This document shows, piece after piece, positions 22,509 through 34,862 of a stretch of 64,000 nucleotides of DNA. The position numbers were made by a program, and so were the translations under genes. Origin of the DNA: Linum tenue (lineage: Eukaryota > Streptophyta > Magnoliopsida > Malpighiales > Linaceae); assembly GCA_946122785.1 (NCBI GenBank), contig CAMGYJ010000011.1, positions 372,001 to 436,000 on the forward strand. The letters are read 5' to 3'. The notes under the pieces are model-generated. The model did not search any database. It was not told where the DNA came from and saw nothing but the letters and a program-made list of their open reading frames with translations. How positions within the stretch are numbered: position 1 is the first letter of the stretch; each line of letters begins with the position of its first letter.

Positions 22509-23500
22509 CTAGATTTCTTGCCCACGCTTCGCGTCGAGACTTGTGGCATATACATAAATTATTTCTAATAATCTATGAAAAACCTCATTTGTTTTGGGTG
22601 TGATATTAAATAGCTCAATGCATCATAGGAGGCTCGCATATAAATTTGGCCGCAAACAACAATGAGTCTGCAATTGCACAAATTAGGATAATGTATAGCG
22701 GCATATGTATGTGTTTCTATAATGCTACACTAGCTTATACCCGATCCGTTGTTTGGATGACCTTTCAAATCATTCCGAGTCAAATAATTTGAATTTGCTT
22801 GCCAGAAATACAATTATTTAGGATGGAAGGCATAGAAAAAATCTACTGAAAAGAAGGGGAAGTGTGAAGACATTGACATGTGTTCTTGAGATGTGGATAA
22901 TATGAAGGTTAACAACACTATGGATTGCAATAATACAAAGCTCCAAGTTTCCTTTTAGATGACTTTCTAATTGGTTTGACAAAAAAACATCTTTGAGATT
23001 CAGTATTCACCAAGTCACCATTGTTAGTGCCATTGGTTACTTGTGGTGAAGTTGAAGTGGGGAATCTATTGTTTTCATGAATCATATTGGGATGAAAAAT
23101 GAACATTGGCAAGATGGCCATGTAGTAACAAACATGTTAGTAAGAGTGAAAACATTATGGGGTGTATGTAATTCTAAAGTTTGAGTGAAAATATATAATG
23201 AACTCACCATATTATCTACGAAAGTTGCGTTGTCGATGTTTTCTCTTTTTCTTCAATGATCGTCAATATACTAAGTTTGCTTGCTATGTTGGAGTAGGCA
23301 TAGTCAGTAAGCTTGATATGCACATTTAATTATATACCTTCAAGCGTCAAAATTCCACCAGGTGATGAGTTGTCTTCGCTTTGAGTTTTGTCATAAAACT
23401 GTTGGTCCTATATGTTCAACAGTTTGGAGGTCATATGTGAGCAGTACCAAAGCAGTTGCATCAAAGTTATCGGTCACAGTAATGACAATGCAAAACATGT
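22509..23500 (-). mobile_element. Probable Helitron 3' end with RPA-like relic
   Basis: On the minus strand a short GC hairpin (ACGCGAAGCGT) is followed about 12 bases later by CTAG then T, the Helitron 3' terminus pattern, at 22509-22512. Upstream on the same strand (about 22900-23500) broken frames resemble replication protein A-like OB-fold sequence (VTVTDNFDATALVLL). The 5' end is not found. Confidence 0.4.
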
Positions 23501-25428
23501 GTTAACAAATGGGAATAAGGGTTACTTTTACGGATTAACATTAGACGATGGAATTGAAGAATGGGATTAACCTTAGTTACGCGACATGTAATTTGGTTCA
23601 TTTGGTGTGGAGGACACCATATTTTAGCACCTATAGAAAGTTAAACCATTACAAATAATATTAGCTTCAAACCATATATGTCTTCTATATAAGACATATG
23701 CATAGTCCCGACAACCAATCATCAATCTCAAACCACAATTAACATAGTTGAATAACACAACTTAGAGTGCAAACATGAGGTTGAACATCAGAGCTAATGA
23801 GTTGCATCGATGCTGAAAAGGAAAGCATCTTATATGAGACTGACTACCAATTTCATGTCTTAACTTGACACGAACTTAACATAGGTGTTTTATATTTGGC
23901 AAGGCCGAACAACTTAATTGATGCAGTGTACATTTATGTGAATATAACATCGGAAGCATATTGACACATTGAGAAAATGAAAATGAAAGTTGAGGCGTCA
24001 CGTAGTTTACCCTTCCTAGGCCGAAGCAATGTTGGGTTCGTTAAAGTTCAAAGCACGTTTTACTTCCGCGCTCAACAGTCTATGAGCAATTCCACCTTTT
24101 AAAAAATACCCTCTAGAAATTTCTTCAGATAATGCAACAAATTTGAAATGGGAGTCCCACTTTTCCCTTTTCACCATTATATTATGTGTCAATTTGATAG
24201 TTATAGTATTTCGTTTTATGGTTCAAAATACATGTTTATTCTTATTGTTGTGAGTTGATTTTTATTTAAAAAGTATAGTCAACCAGACCAAAATCAATCT
24301 TACACAAAGCGTTAGAATTATAAATAATTTGGATGGGTTTGTATTTAGTGTTTTCAAAATCATGGTATATGAGTTAGGTGAATAAAATATGTAAACCAAA
24401 CCAACCGACCCATGTACGCACATAGGAAGAGGTTGAAAACTTAGTGGTTAACCATACTAAAATGTTCAAAGAACCAGTCCCCTATAGTTTACACAAAGAT
24501 ATGATTGCTTCACAGTAATTATGGGAATAAATAATAATTTAAGAATTCTACATCTCATCTATATATTCAATAATGTAATTCAATATGTAATATTCATACC
24601 AATAATATTTTGGTTGCGATTTTAAGGTTATCAACTATTTATAAGATAGATAAAATTTTAAATTATGTATTAAACTACTATTAAAATAAACATAATATCA
24701 AAATCGAAGTCAAAACACCAAATAAATACTTACAAAATATTTATTGGCTACTAACTTTTGAGGGACTCATATGTTTTAGGGCTTGCCAAATTTCTTCTTC
24801 TGTCAAAGGGGCCAAGAGTTCTTAAAATTGGAACTTGAATCAGAATACTGGGTTTTGAATTTTGAACCTTGAATTCTTATAGACGAAGCTTCATAGAGGT
24901 GCCCTGGTAGTCCTGTGTCGAGTTTAGGCCTACAATTGAAATCGGAACAGAGATTTGTCAATCATCAACAGCTTTTTTCGGTCCATAAGCATTCAACTTT
25001 TCCACGTTCACATTTGTCAATAATGGGAAATAAGCATGAAAAAAAAAATACTCAAGTAAACACGAGTTTGGCAATACTTTTTTTGACGAATTCCTCGAGA
25101 GCGATGACACTTTATTTACCGTGTTTATTACTCTCATCCTCCCAATAATATATAGATATTCCCCATGAGAATATACGAGAATGTAAAATTCCTGCCCACT
25201 GTGCAATTTCAGGAAGGGTTTCTGGTCTTTTTGATAGAAGCATTTTTTCACTTTGCAATCCCACCTTGCGTTGGTTGAGTTTGTTTCTTGGGATTTGGGA
25301 GGATATAATGGGTTTGGGCTAAATTTATTACTTGGTCAGTCTTTGTTTTTAAACACATTAAAATGAATCCACAATATCCAATCATATTGGTCTTTTAACA
25401 CAAAGCTAATGTAAATAGTAGTTTTAGG
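23501..25428. other. AT-rich intergenic DNA
   Basis: Both strands were read and no gene, clear transposon end or RNA gene was recognised. Short ORFs here lack any family signature. Confidence 0.4.
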
Positions 25429-25735
25429 GCTAAATTGCACGTTTGGTCACTCGAATTGCTACAAAATTTCACGTTTGGTCACTCAAATTTGTTTATTCCA
25501 TTCGTAGTCACTTAAATTAGTTGAACAGTTCAAGTTCGGTCACTCTCTGTTAACCTCCGTCAGACTCCGTTAGTGCCGTAAGTTAACTGCTGACGTGGCT
25601 AACAGAGATGCCTAGTCACCCAATTTTAACCCAAGAAAAAACAGAAATTGACCCGCCACGTCAGAAAAATATGCCACCTCATACCAACCCAACCCAACCC
25701 AACCCAACCCAATCCATCCAATCACAAGAGATCAC
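25429..25735. mobile_element. Single MULE TIR (TTTGGTCACT family)
   Basis: It begins GGGCTAAATTGCACGTTTGG and continues with the same ordered TTTGGTCACT units, CTCCGTTA and TGCTGACGTGGC blocks as the ends at 17331 and 49210, closing in an AACCC repeat. No inverted partner is seen nearby. It abuts the broken gag of the next element, so it is a truncated MULE or an insertion followed by deletion. Confidence 0.65.
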
Positions 25736-26588
25736 TGCTCTATTCTCTTGCTTCTTGTCCTCAAGGATCACTTCAATCAACTTATCAAGTTTTGCTTCAA
25801 GTTGAGCACTTTCTCCCACACTTCCTGCTCCTCTTTCATTGCTTCTCTTCCCACTCCTTCTCAAGCCCCAATCATATCCCTTAAGAGCCATATCTTCAAC
25901 CAATTCGGTGACTTGAGGAGGGGTCATGTTCATCAACCTCCCTTGGCATAGAGAGTCAATGAGGATCTTTTCCTCTTGAATGAGTCCTCCATAGAAAGTT
26001 TCTATCCGAATTTGCTCCTCGGATCCATGGTGAGGACTCATCCTCCTTTTGCTCAAAGTGAGTGATCTTCTTCCTCCACTCGACCATCTTGGAAGGAGGA
26101 AAGTATCAGGTCAGGAATTTTTTGAGGAGATCGTCCGAAGAGGTGATGGATAGAGCCGAACGGTTGTTGAGCCATCGGAGTGCCTTCCCCGCCAAATTAT
26201 AGGGGAAAAGCTTCAATCTCAATGTCTCCTCGGGGACGCCATTAATCTTAAAACTTCCCGCTAAATCAAGAAACCTTTGGACATGCTCTCGTGGTGATTC
26301 ATGGGAAAGCCCGTGGAAGTAAGCATTTTGTTGAATCATTGTCACGAGAGAGGGCTTGATCTCAAAATTGTTGGCGGCCACGGGTGGATATAAGATGGGA
26401 GATTGGATATCTGCCGCCTGTGAAGCCATGTAATAGCTCATAGTCCTTGCCCCTTCCTCGACTTCCGCTTCTCCATGTGGGTTTGGATGCGGATTAGCCC
26501 CACGGCATTGATTTTCCGCCATCTCAACTACAATTCCTTCTTCAATTGCTTCAACTTCGGGGACCAACTTGTTGTCCCCTTTCTTCAC
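25736..26588 (-). pseudogene. Truncated gag of an Athila-type element
   Basis: The frames 26106-26588 and 25679-26056 give a gag N-terminus (NNFEIKPSLVTMIQQN, HVQRFLDLAGSFKINGV) and a downstream capsid part (IDSLCQGRLMNMTPPQVTELV). They are split by a break near 26090. The 3' side ends at the MULE TIR at about 25735, so protease and pol are missing. Confidence 0.75.
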
Positions 26589-26820
26589 TTCTCCTTCTTG
26601 CCTTTGCTTGCTCCCTCTCTCGAGCTAGAAGTCGGAGGGTCCGGTGATGTCCTCATCAAGTGGTGTCAAAGGCGCCAGATTGCTCCAGGTCATGCACCTC
26701 CCTGCACACACACGAGGAACACAACACGTCTAGCACAAGTAAACACTTCACAACTTAACACAACATAAACTAAAAGCTAGATTAACACCAAACAAACTTT
26801 TCTCGATAACGGACCGTTGG

Positions 26821-26838
26821 TCCCCGGCAATGGCGCCA
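26821..26838 (-). other. Primer-binding site, tRNA-Asp
   Basis: TGGCGCCATTGCCGGGGA on the minus strand, seven bases from the LTR edge; one change from the site at 8807. Confidence 0.85.
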
Positions 26839-26844
26839 AAAACT

Positions 26845-28288
26845 TGACTCGCTCTAACTATCACAATAAAATCCCACCTAAGGTCCAAGTATAAACCTTA
26901 GATGGGTGCAATATAGGGCAAGTATGTTTAAATATAGACCCAGGCCAATCCATGTACCGCTACTTCGACGGTTTGAAACATTATCTAGCGGATCATTTTT
27001 GGTGGAAACAAAGATAGAAAACTAAATTACTTTGCAAAGGTAAAATGGATTTGACTCTAGTTGAGAAAGCTTTACCCGGGTGTTGCTCCTTCTAGCTAAC
27101 AACTATGACTCGAAGAATTGAACGACCGTGTGTGGTTAGGGGGTCATAAACCGCAGGGAAGTCGAACAAGCAACCAAAGTTACCCTCTTAGATTCTAGTT
27201 TGAGGAATGGGATACGATCCAAGCCACTTATGTGACCCTCTCAACCTATCGACTAAGGATTATTTAGACTTCACCCTCAAATTGGAGTTCGGAAGGCCAC
27301 CCACAACCAAACCCTAAGTGTTAAATATGAATTGGGAGGATTGCCCTCAAACTAACCTAGACTAGGAGTCATAGAATGCCCAAGAAACCCATCTCTAGAA
27401 GAGCCTCTTAATTTAAGGGGTTTCGCTCTAAACTAGGTTAGAATGGCAATTAGATTGATAGGATTTCATACAACACAATCATTTCTGAATAATACCTCCA
27501 AATTCACATTAAAACACATCCACACACAAATCATTCAATTCATGCAAGCATTCACATAATTGTAGCTAGGGTTTACAACCACCCAAGTGAAATAAGGGAC
27601 TACTCCATGCTAGGAGAAGGGAAAACACAAAAGAGGGAAAGGAAAATCATCATGAAGAGGCAAGCGTTGCTACTTGTGCTAAAGAAAACCCAAATCCTGC
27701 TTGGATATCAAACCCTAGCTTTTTCTCTTCTATGGTTCATCACTTTCTCACTCTAAAACCTGAAGAAGGAGAAGTTTTCTCACTCTAGGTCTCTCTCCCT
27801 TTTCTTCTTCCTTTCATCTCCACACTTAAACCCAGATCGAGCTGAGTTCACGGCCTTCCACTTTACAGCCGTGAACACCTAAACGCGTCCGTGAACTCAT
27901 TGTCGTCTCCAAAATGCACAGCTTCACTCTCCAGGTTTCACGGTTTGCACTCAAAGTTCACGGTCTTAGAGATTGTGAACTGCTTGGTTGTTAGTAACCT
28001 CTGGAACCCTCCTGGACACCTCGCTGTTCACGGTTTGTGGTTCCAGTTCACGTCCTTAGAGGCCGTGAACTCCAATATCGGGCCATGAACTGCAACTGAT
28101 TCCTCTTCTTTGCCCGGTCTTTGCTCCATTTCTTCCAACTTTCGACTCCGGGGTTGGTTCCACCTGTTAGGATCTGAAACATATTGAAACACACAAAACC
28201 TAGCGTAAAACCAATCTTTTAGGAGTTCAATTGTCACAAACGTCAAGTGGAAACGGGGGTAAAAAGTGCATAATTAGGCCCGAATCAT
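26845..28288 (-). repeat. 5' LTR of the truncated Athila-type element (1444 bp)
   Basis: On the minus strand it runs from TGATTCGGGCC (at 28288) to GCGAGTCA next to the PBS. The U3 holds repeated GTTCACGG / CCGTGAAC half-sites and an AAACGCGTCCGTGAAC box (about 27840-28090). The family matches the LTRs at 28733-30224 and 37169-39548. Confidence 0.85.
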
Positions 28289-28732
28289 ATGTGCATTTTT
28301 TATACTACTATTGTGGGAGACAAGGAATACTAATCTCGCCTAGTAGGCATCATCTGTAGGCGCGTATGGGAGGATTGGCTACCGATCCATACATGATGAA
28401 TCATGATGATGCTTGATAATTTAGATCATCGATGCTATAGACCATCGATTATACCTCAAGAGTTACACACTTAATCATGCACTATCCTAACTTCCTTGTT
28501 CTTCAATAATTAGGTAATGGTAGAGGTGTATGCACAGTAGAGAATGACCCTAGAGGAAGGGATAAGGCATCATAATATATGATGCATAGGTTCATATTAT
28601 TGAGGAGATTGTATGCATGATCATCTTGAAAACACTAACTAAGCATTACTTTACTTGCTTGCACTACTTTTCATTTACTTGCATTAGTAGTCTTGGATCT
28701 TGAAATAGGGTACCTCAAGTCCTCAACCCATT
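28289..28732. other. Unassigned spacer between two LTRs
   Basis: The sequence is moderately AT-rich. Its right part (CTTGCTTGCACTAC...) resembles LTR or 3' flank sequence of another element. No gene is seen. Confidence 0.3.
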
Positions 28733-30224
28733 TTAATAGCACGAAACTACACAACAAATTAATCCCGACTAGAGCCCAAGTTTTTAAACTCTAGCCGGGT
28801 ACAGTATAGGTCAAATATTTAATTGTCAAACCCGGGCCGGTCCATGTACCCCTACTTCAATCGGTTGTTATCTAGCAAAACGGTTTTGGGTTTAAAACTA
28901 TGAAAACTAAAAATGAAAACAAGCAAGTAAGGTAAAATGGGTGGAAAACTCTAAGTGAGGAGCTTCACTCGGGTGTTGCTTTCCCCTAACCAACTACCAA
29001 GAACCGTGGGATTGAATGAAGCGGCGTGTGACGTGGCAATTGTGACCCGTTGGAGGTGCAACAATGGTTGGAAACCATTCTTCCAATCGCTAGGCCAAGG
29101 TAGGGGTTAAAGGCTACAATTGTAGCCCTCTTGGCCCAAGCAATTTAGGGTTGACTTACCTTCTCTCTCAAACCAAGGGTTTGGATGATATAATCATAAT
29201 TAACCTAGATGTCTAATTCAAGATTAGAGGTTTGCCCTTAATTAACCTAGAATAGAAGGCGTGGAATGCCCAAGGAAACCCATCTCTAAAAGAGCCTCTT
29301 AACCAAAGGAGGTCTCCTCTCTAAGCTAGGTTACACAACACAACACAACACAATCATTCATGAATAATACCTCAAACCTTAAAATAAACACCTCCATCAC
29401 ACAATCATTCAATCCACACAATCAATTACATGATAGGAGTTAGGGTTCTACAACACACAAGTGAAAAAGGAAACTATTCCATGCTAAATAAAGGAAGAAC
29501 ACAAAGGAAGAAGAAAGAAACCATCATTGTGATGCCTCCAACCCTCCTTGTGCTTCTAGAACTCCTCCTTGGGAGAGGATCTTCCAAAATCTTAACTTGG
29601 AGCACACCCTAGCCTCTTCTCCCTCTTGGTTCGTCACTTTTTCTCTCTAGGCTTTCAAGAAGAAGGCTCTCCCCCCTTTGGGTCTCCCCCCTTTCTCTTC
29701 CTTTCAGCTTGCATTATATATTGGGATCGGACTCAGTTCACGGCCGTGAACTCCTCAACGCGTCCGTGAACTTGGAGTGTTGTGTCAAAACGCACCGCTT
29801 CATTCACTTGAGTTCACGGTTTGCACTCAAAAGTTCACGGTCTTAGTGACCGTGCACTCACTCGGTGTCAGTAGCTTCATAATTCTCCCTGAACGCTTCG
29901 CGGTTCACGGTTTATAGTTCCAGTTCACGGCCTTAGTAGAACGTGAACTCCAATTGGAAACCTTGAATCATGGCCTGAATCCTGGACGCCTGCACTCCAC
30001 TATTACAGGGCAATTATCACGGTCTTTGGACTTTTCTTTGGTTTTTGCGCTTTTTTTCGACCTCCAATCGTCCCAAAACTCATCTTCGACCCTTCCACAC
30101 GTGCTAGGACCTGAAATGTATCAAAACAAGCACAACCTAGCGTAAAATAGGTCGAGAGACGAAAAATGCAAAGTCAAATCGTCAATAAATGAGGGGTAAA
30201 ATGTGTACATTTAGGCCCGAATCA
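28733..30224 (-). repeat. LTR (probably solo) of the TGATTCGGGC family
   Basis: It aligns along its length with the LTR at 26845-28288, including the GTTCACGG half-sites and the outer edge GGCCCGAATCA. The inner end is altered (TAGCACG in place of TGACTCG), and no PBS or gag follows. Flanks CCATT/CCATC could be an imperfect 5-bp TSD, which would make it a solo LTR. Confidence 0.7.
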
Positions 30225-30295
30225 CCATCTCATTTTACTGTTTTTTTTTTTTTTGCATTACAACTCCATCATAGTAGGTTAGTTTTGAGGTCTTA

Positions 30296-32062
30296 CTATC
30301 AAAATACATAGTGGAATATGACCCTAGGACATTATATGATTTATAACTCAATTTGCTACATCATAGGGTGCAGTTGCATATCATTAATTAATCTATTCGC
30401 TTCTGAAGCCATTCCTTGTATGGTTTATGTTGCTGGCATGAAACTTCTTGGCTTGTGTTTTCCTTCGATGAATGCACTTCTAATGGATACAGTTTCTCAA
30501 GAGGATATTTCTGTTGTTGAATTTAGTATTGGGGTTTTCTAGGTATCCGGTTCATATGGTTCTATCAGTACCTTTTTTTAGCTTTACTGGAGCTTCTAGG
30601 TGATTCTGTGGTGGTTGCGATCCATGAATTCTTTCAGACTGCTTATCTACTTTCCAACCTTAACCATACATGGATTTCCTTTCTTCCAAATGTCTAAGAT
30701 GTTGACTCTATGCAGCAGATGAGGCTTATTGGACTTTGTCAGGTTGTGTATAAGGTAATATCTAAAGTCTTGGCAAGTCGACTACTTAAAGTTCTTCCCT
30801 CTGTCATTGACCTTTACTAAAATGGTTTTGTGAAAGGTAAACTCATCTCATATAACATCTTATTAGGTCCGAAGGTCTTACAATTTCTTAAGAATAAATC
30901 TTTTGGTTACGATAAATGGATGGCTTTAAATTTATATATGTTATAGGCTTATGATCGTGTAGAGTGAGAGTTCTTCAAAACTTGGTTTTTATTAGTAGTG
31001 GTTGAATTGGTTATGGGCATGTGTTTGTACTATTTCTCTCTTTGTTCTTATGAATAGCTCTCCTCATGGTGTCGTTCTCCTTTATTGTTTTCCCTTTATA
31101 CAAAAGATTTCTGAAGTGTGATTAACCAAGATGTTTATTTTGGTCTCTTACATGATCTGAAGGTTCATTGTCGTTGTCCTATGATGTCTTACCTTTTATA
31201 TGCTTATGATTCTTATCTTTTTCTTAGAGCTTCCCCATTGTAGTGTCAAAATTTATTGCAGATTCTTCACTCCTATTAGTAGGTGAGTGGTCAATAGGTG
31301 AATTTACAAAAGTCTGCAGACATTCAGTGCCAATCTTACTGCAGTGGAAGCAGAAGATATTCTTTCAATCCTGGGTGTTGACATGAGTGGTCTTGAGTAT
31401 CACTAACATCATCTTCCATTGCAGATGCTACATTCTAAGAAAGAGACCTTTAGTTTGTTGAGAAGGGGCTTGTTAGTCGCATTCGGAGCTAAAAATCGAA
31501 ATCCATGTCATTGGTGGCTAAGGAAATAGTTATTAAATTGATTTCTATGGCTCAACCCATCTATGCCATGTCATGTTTTCGATTTTTCTCCTTATTTGGT
31601 GGGTGTCTCATTGGCCATCTTGCTAAGTTCTTGTGGAGCCACCAGGATAGAGACTGTGGCATGAAGTGGGGTTCATGGCACACCTTGTACAGTTCAAGCT
31701 TGAAGGTGGCCTAAGCTTTCAAGATTTTGGTTCCAATAATATTGCTTTGTTGGCTAAACAAGGATTGGCAAGTTATTCAAGATCTGGATGAAATTTTTGC
31801 TACTACGTATAAGGGCAAGTAATTCCCTGCTACTTCTTTCCTTGTCGGTACTTTGGTACTCTTCCTTCATGGGCTTGACAAGGTATTCTTTTACGCTATA
31901 AATTTATTATCTAACGATCTTCAGTGGAAGATCGGTTCTAGGGCGTCTATCCATATCATGAACAAAGTGTGGTGCCTACATCGCCACCATCTCGTCCTTT
32001 ATTGTTTCCTAGTATGATTTTTCCAACTGCAACAATTCCGTTCTTGATTGATCATGTCCATG
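30296..32062 (+). mobile_element. L1-type LINE reverse transcriptase relic, left part
   Basis: Broken frames give the LINE RT order: VSQEDISVVEFSIG, EFFQTAYLLSNLNHTWISFLP, KVISKVLASRLLKVLP, then SLVAKEIVIKLISMAQPIYAMS, IGHLAKFLWSH and LLCWLNKDWQVIQDLD. Many stops and shifts are present. The frame continues directly at 40500, past a nested LTR element with a CCATG duplication. Confidence 0.85.
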
Positions 32063-33446
32063 TGATCACATTCATCCGTGCAAATTATTGTCAGTGGTTA
32101 GCACGTGTCAACAACTATATCATTCTAAGCCAAGTTTAACCTTAAATGGCGTTGTTGTCCAGTGGCAATCAATGTCGTATTCACTCGGGTCCCGGTACCC
32201 TAGCCTACTTCCCACGTTGTTGTTATCTAGCCAATCGATTTAAGGGTTTGTTTTGGTGGATTCGAGCGAACTAACTAGTTAAGAGAGTAAATAAAGATAA
32301 AAGCAGGTACTTCGGGGAACTATCCCTCACCCTAGCCTAGGACTATTATGCAATGTCTAGATAAATAGGGTTTGTCGAATATGGTGAGTGAGCTCTTTTC
32401 CATGGGCTTTTGCGGTTATCAACATGCCTTCGAGTATGCCTCCCCTAAACCCATGTCAGTCACCTCGATCTAGGCTATCATATCTGGGTCATTAAGGTCA
32501 TATCTCATTTCAATGGGTACTACCCACCGTCCACACCGAGGTTTCTATCTAGGAAGGCATTTCTATGGCAGGGGTACAATCATCAAAGCAAGTATTACAA
32601 AATACACAAACCATCAATCTAAACATCACTTACCATAAAATAATTTTCATATAATTCTCATAAACTCTCTAAGTTTCCCGCCACACTTGAGTGATACTAA
32701 GGTTTGCACCAAAGAGAGAACTTAGATGAAGATGAAGTTTAATGACAAGGAATAATGTTAGGATTTTCTCAAACAACACAAAACCAGGTAAACAAGAGTT
32801 AACAAGTGCATGGAGGTTGATGCTCAGTGAGTAGGATTGAATATAATGAAAACCATGTAGTTGGGGACTTTCTTCAAACACTTGGTGGGTGGTCTTTGAA
32901 AACTCAAGAAATGCAATGCAAATAGCCAACCAAGATCTCCCAAAATGCATAGAAAGAACATTTGAAGCAAAGAAAACAATCCTATAGCATAAAAAATTCA
33001 TGCCAAGATGAAGATGAGCATTTCAAGGTCTCAAAGCACTCAACTATTGTTGAGCAAAACAAGGTAGTTGAAAGATGGGGCAATGAATAAATGTAACTTA
33101 TCTTGCTAGGAGACATGTTGGGACTCTAAAAATAATTAAAATTATTTCTCAAGAGATGTTGGAGAGTGAAGTAGAAAATTTATTCTCAACAAGCTAAGAG
33201 AAGTGGAGGAACATGGCATTTAGATATAAAAATTGAGATGAAGAGACTACACAAAGATGCAATGTGGAGCTTTTCCTTAAATATGCACGGACCAGATCGC
33301 AGGCTGTTAGCACGAGATCGCGACCGTGATCTCTGGTGTTTGCCATGAACACAATCATCATGTTCTCACAACTTCTCACGCCTAATAATTCATCTAAAGC
33401 AATCAGACATCCAAAGATAAGACAAGGCACTGATAAAGTTCTATCA
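32063..33446 (-). repeat. 3' LTR of the pol-less element (1384 bp)
   Basis: It matches 36630-37140 closely over the inner 520 bp (TCTAGCCAATCGAT, CAATGGGTACTACCCACC). The outer edge TCTATCA at 33446 is followed by a degenerate purine tract on the minus strand. Its U3 carries GATCGCGACCGTGATC-type sites near 33290-33330. Confidence 0.85.
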
Positions 33447-33462
33447 ATCATCATCTATGCAA

Positions 33463-34047
33463 TTATATTCCTCTACCTAAGAAATTATTCAAAAAATAAA
33501 ATGGAAAAGATATGCAAACCGAGTTGTTGGGTTGCCTTCCACCAAGTGTGTCTTTAAAATTCTTTTCGTCAGACTTGACTCCTTGAGATGAAAAGAGAAG
33601 ATATCCATCCTCCACTGATGATTCTTCATAGATATCATAATTGGGGTGAAGTCCCAAGCGAATACCATGGAGTCTCTTGGATTCCTCATCCGGTGCTTGA
33701 GATAGTAAAGACTTGTCCGAAGATAGATGAGCAAGATTGAAGGAACCAAACTCCCTTGTCCAGGTATCATCATCCGTGAATGGCTTATAGCACTCCCCGA
33801 ATTCTTCATCTTCGAACATAGGAGCTAGGTTGTTCTTAACATTCTGACCTCTTTCCTTGGGGTATCTCTCTTCAAAGATGAACCTTTTAAGTTTCTTTCT
33901 ATGATCATTGGCTTGGTGAGAAACTTTGAACAAATCTTGAGTATCCCTTTTGTAAGGAAATTTTTCCTTACCCGGTCTCTTCATAATCTTGCAAGAGTCA
34001 CTCACACCTTCAACTCTTCTCTCGTGGGGGTCTACATGAGAGACCAT
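33463..34047 (-). CDS. ORF of unknown function replacing pol in the non-autonomous element
   Basis: This 194-codon frame follows the protease fragment directly, where RT would be expected. It is rich in charged residues and begins MVSHVDPHERRVEGVSD. I recognise no domain, membrane segment or nucleic-acid-binding motif. Its end lies next to the conserved GGTTGCC motif shared with 3020-3066, so it occupies the same place as the end of integrase in the full element and as the ORF at 60176-61051 in another. The last 20 or so residues run into that motif and may not be real coding sequence. Confidence 0.4.
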   Translation of the reverse strand: MVSHVDPHERRVEGVSDSCKIMKRPGKEKFPYKRDTQDLFKVSHQANDHRKKLKRFIFEERYPKERGQNVKNNLAPMFEDEEFGECYKPFTDDDTWTREFGSFNLAHLSSDKSLLSQAPDEESKRLHGIRLGLHPNYDIYEESSVEDGYLLFSSQGVKSDEKNFKDTLGGRQPNNSVCISFPFYFLNNFLGRGI

Positions 34048-34177
34048 ATAGTACCATTCTATCTCGGGGCTTGAAGGCGGTGTGGTAGGAGGTGTGACCG
34101 GCTCACAAATAATCTTGACATGGTCCCATATGTAATAATTGTGAAAAATTGGGGATTGGAGTCATCTTGTAGGTTAT

Positions 34178-34862
34178 CTACTCCTCTCTAAACGTAAAGG
34201 CGATCTTGCTTCCACTCACATCAATAATGGTCTTTTTCATAGCTAAGAATGGTGGGTCTAGGATTATCGATGCATCACAACCTTCCATGTCGAGAACAAC
34301 GAAGTCCATAGGATAAAAAAATGAGCACACTTCACTAAGACATTTTCTTGACTCCTGTTGGCTCGACCACATACCTATTGGCCAACTCAATCCGCAACTT
34401 AGTGGGTATGACTGGTCCAAGTTCTAACTCATTGTATATTCTTGTAGGCATAATGTTGATGCTAGAGCCCAAATCTGCTAGTGGATTCCAAAAAATTTGG
34501 ACTCCAAAGGTGCATGGAATAGTGAAGATCCCTGAATCTCTTAATTTTTGAGGAATCCCTCACATCCGATGGATGCCGAAGCCATTCCGACTAACAGACA
34601 CCATAGCAACTTATTCCATTTTTCTCTTTCCCGACAATATTTCTTTCAAGAATTTAGTATATTTCGGAATCTTCATTAACATGTCTAGGAAAGGGACTGT
34701 TACCTTCAATTGCATTAAGGTATCCTTCCATGGAGCACAATCATGATATAGGTCACTCTCGAATAACCGTCTAGGATAAGGAGCTTTTGGTGTTGGATTG
34801 GGTGCTTGAGTTTTCTTTGACTTCTCCTCATCTTCAATCTTGATTTCAATAGGAGGTTGCAC
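34178..34862 (-). pseudogene. Gag C-terminus and broken aspartic protease
   Basis: 34611-34862 reads the pre-protease segment (PYPRRLFESDLYHD, VTVPFLDMLMKIPKYTKFLKEIL) and 34178-34420 a protease part (PMDFVVLDMEGCDASIILDPPFLAM). Stops and shifts separate them. It parallels the segment at about 6550-6900 in the full element. Confidence 0.7.

Noticed and set aside
25680..25715. AACCC tandem run as interstitial telomere repeat
   Set aside because: The unit is AACCC, not the plant CCCTAAA, and similar sequence closes other MULE TIRs.
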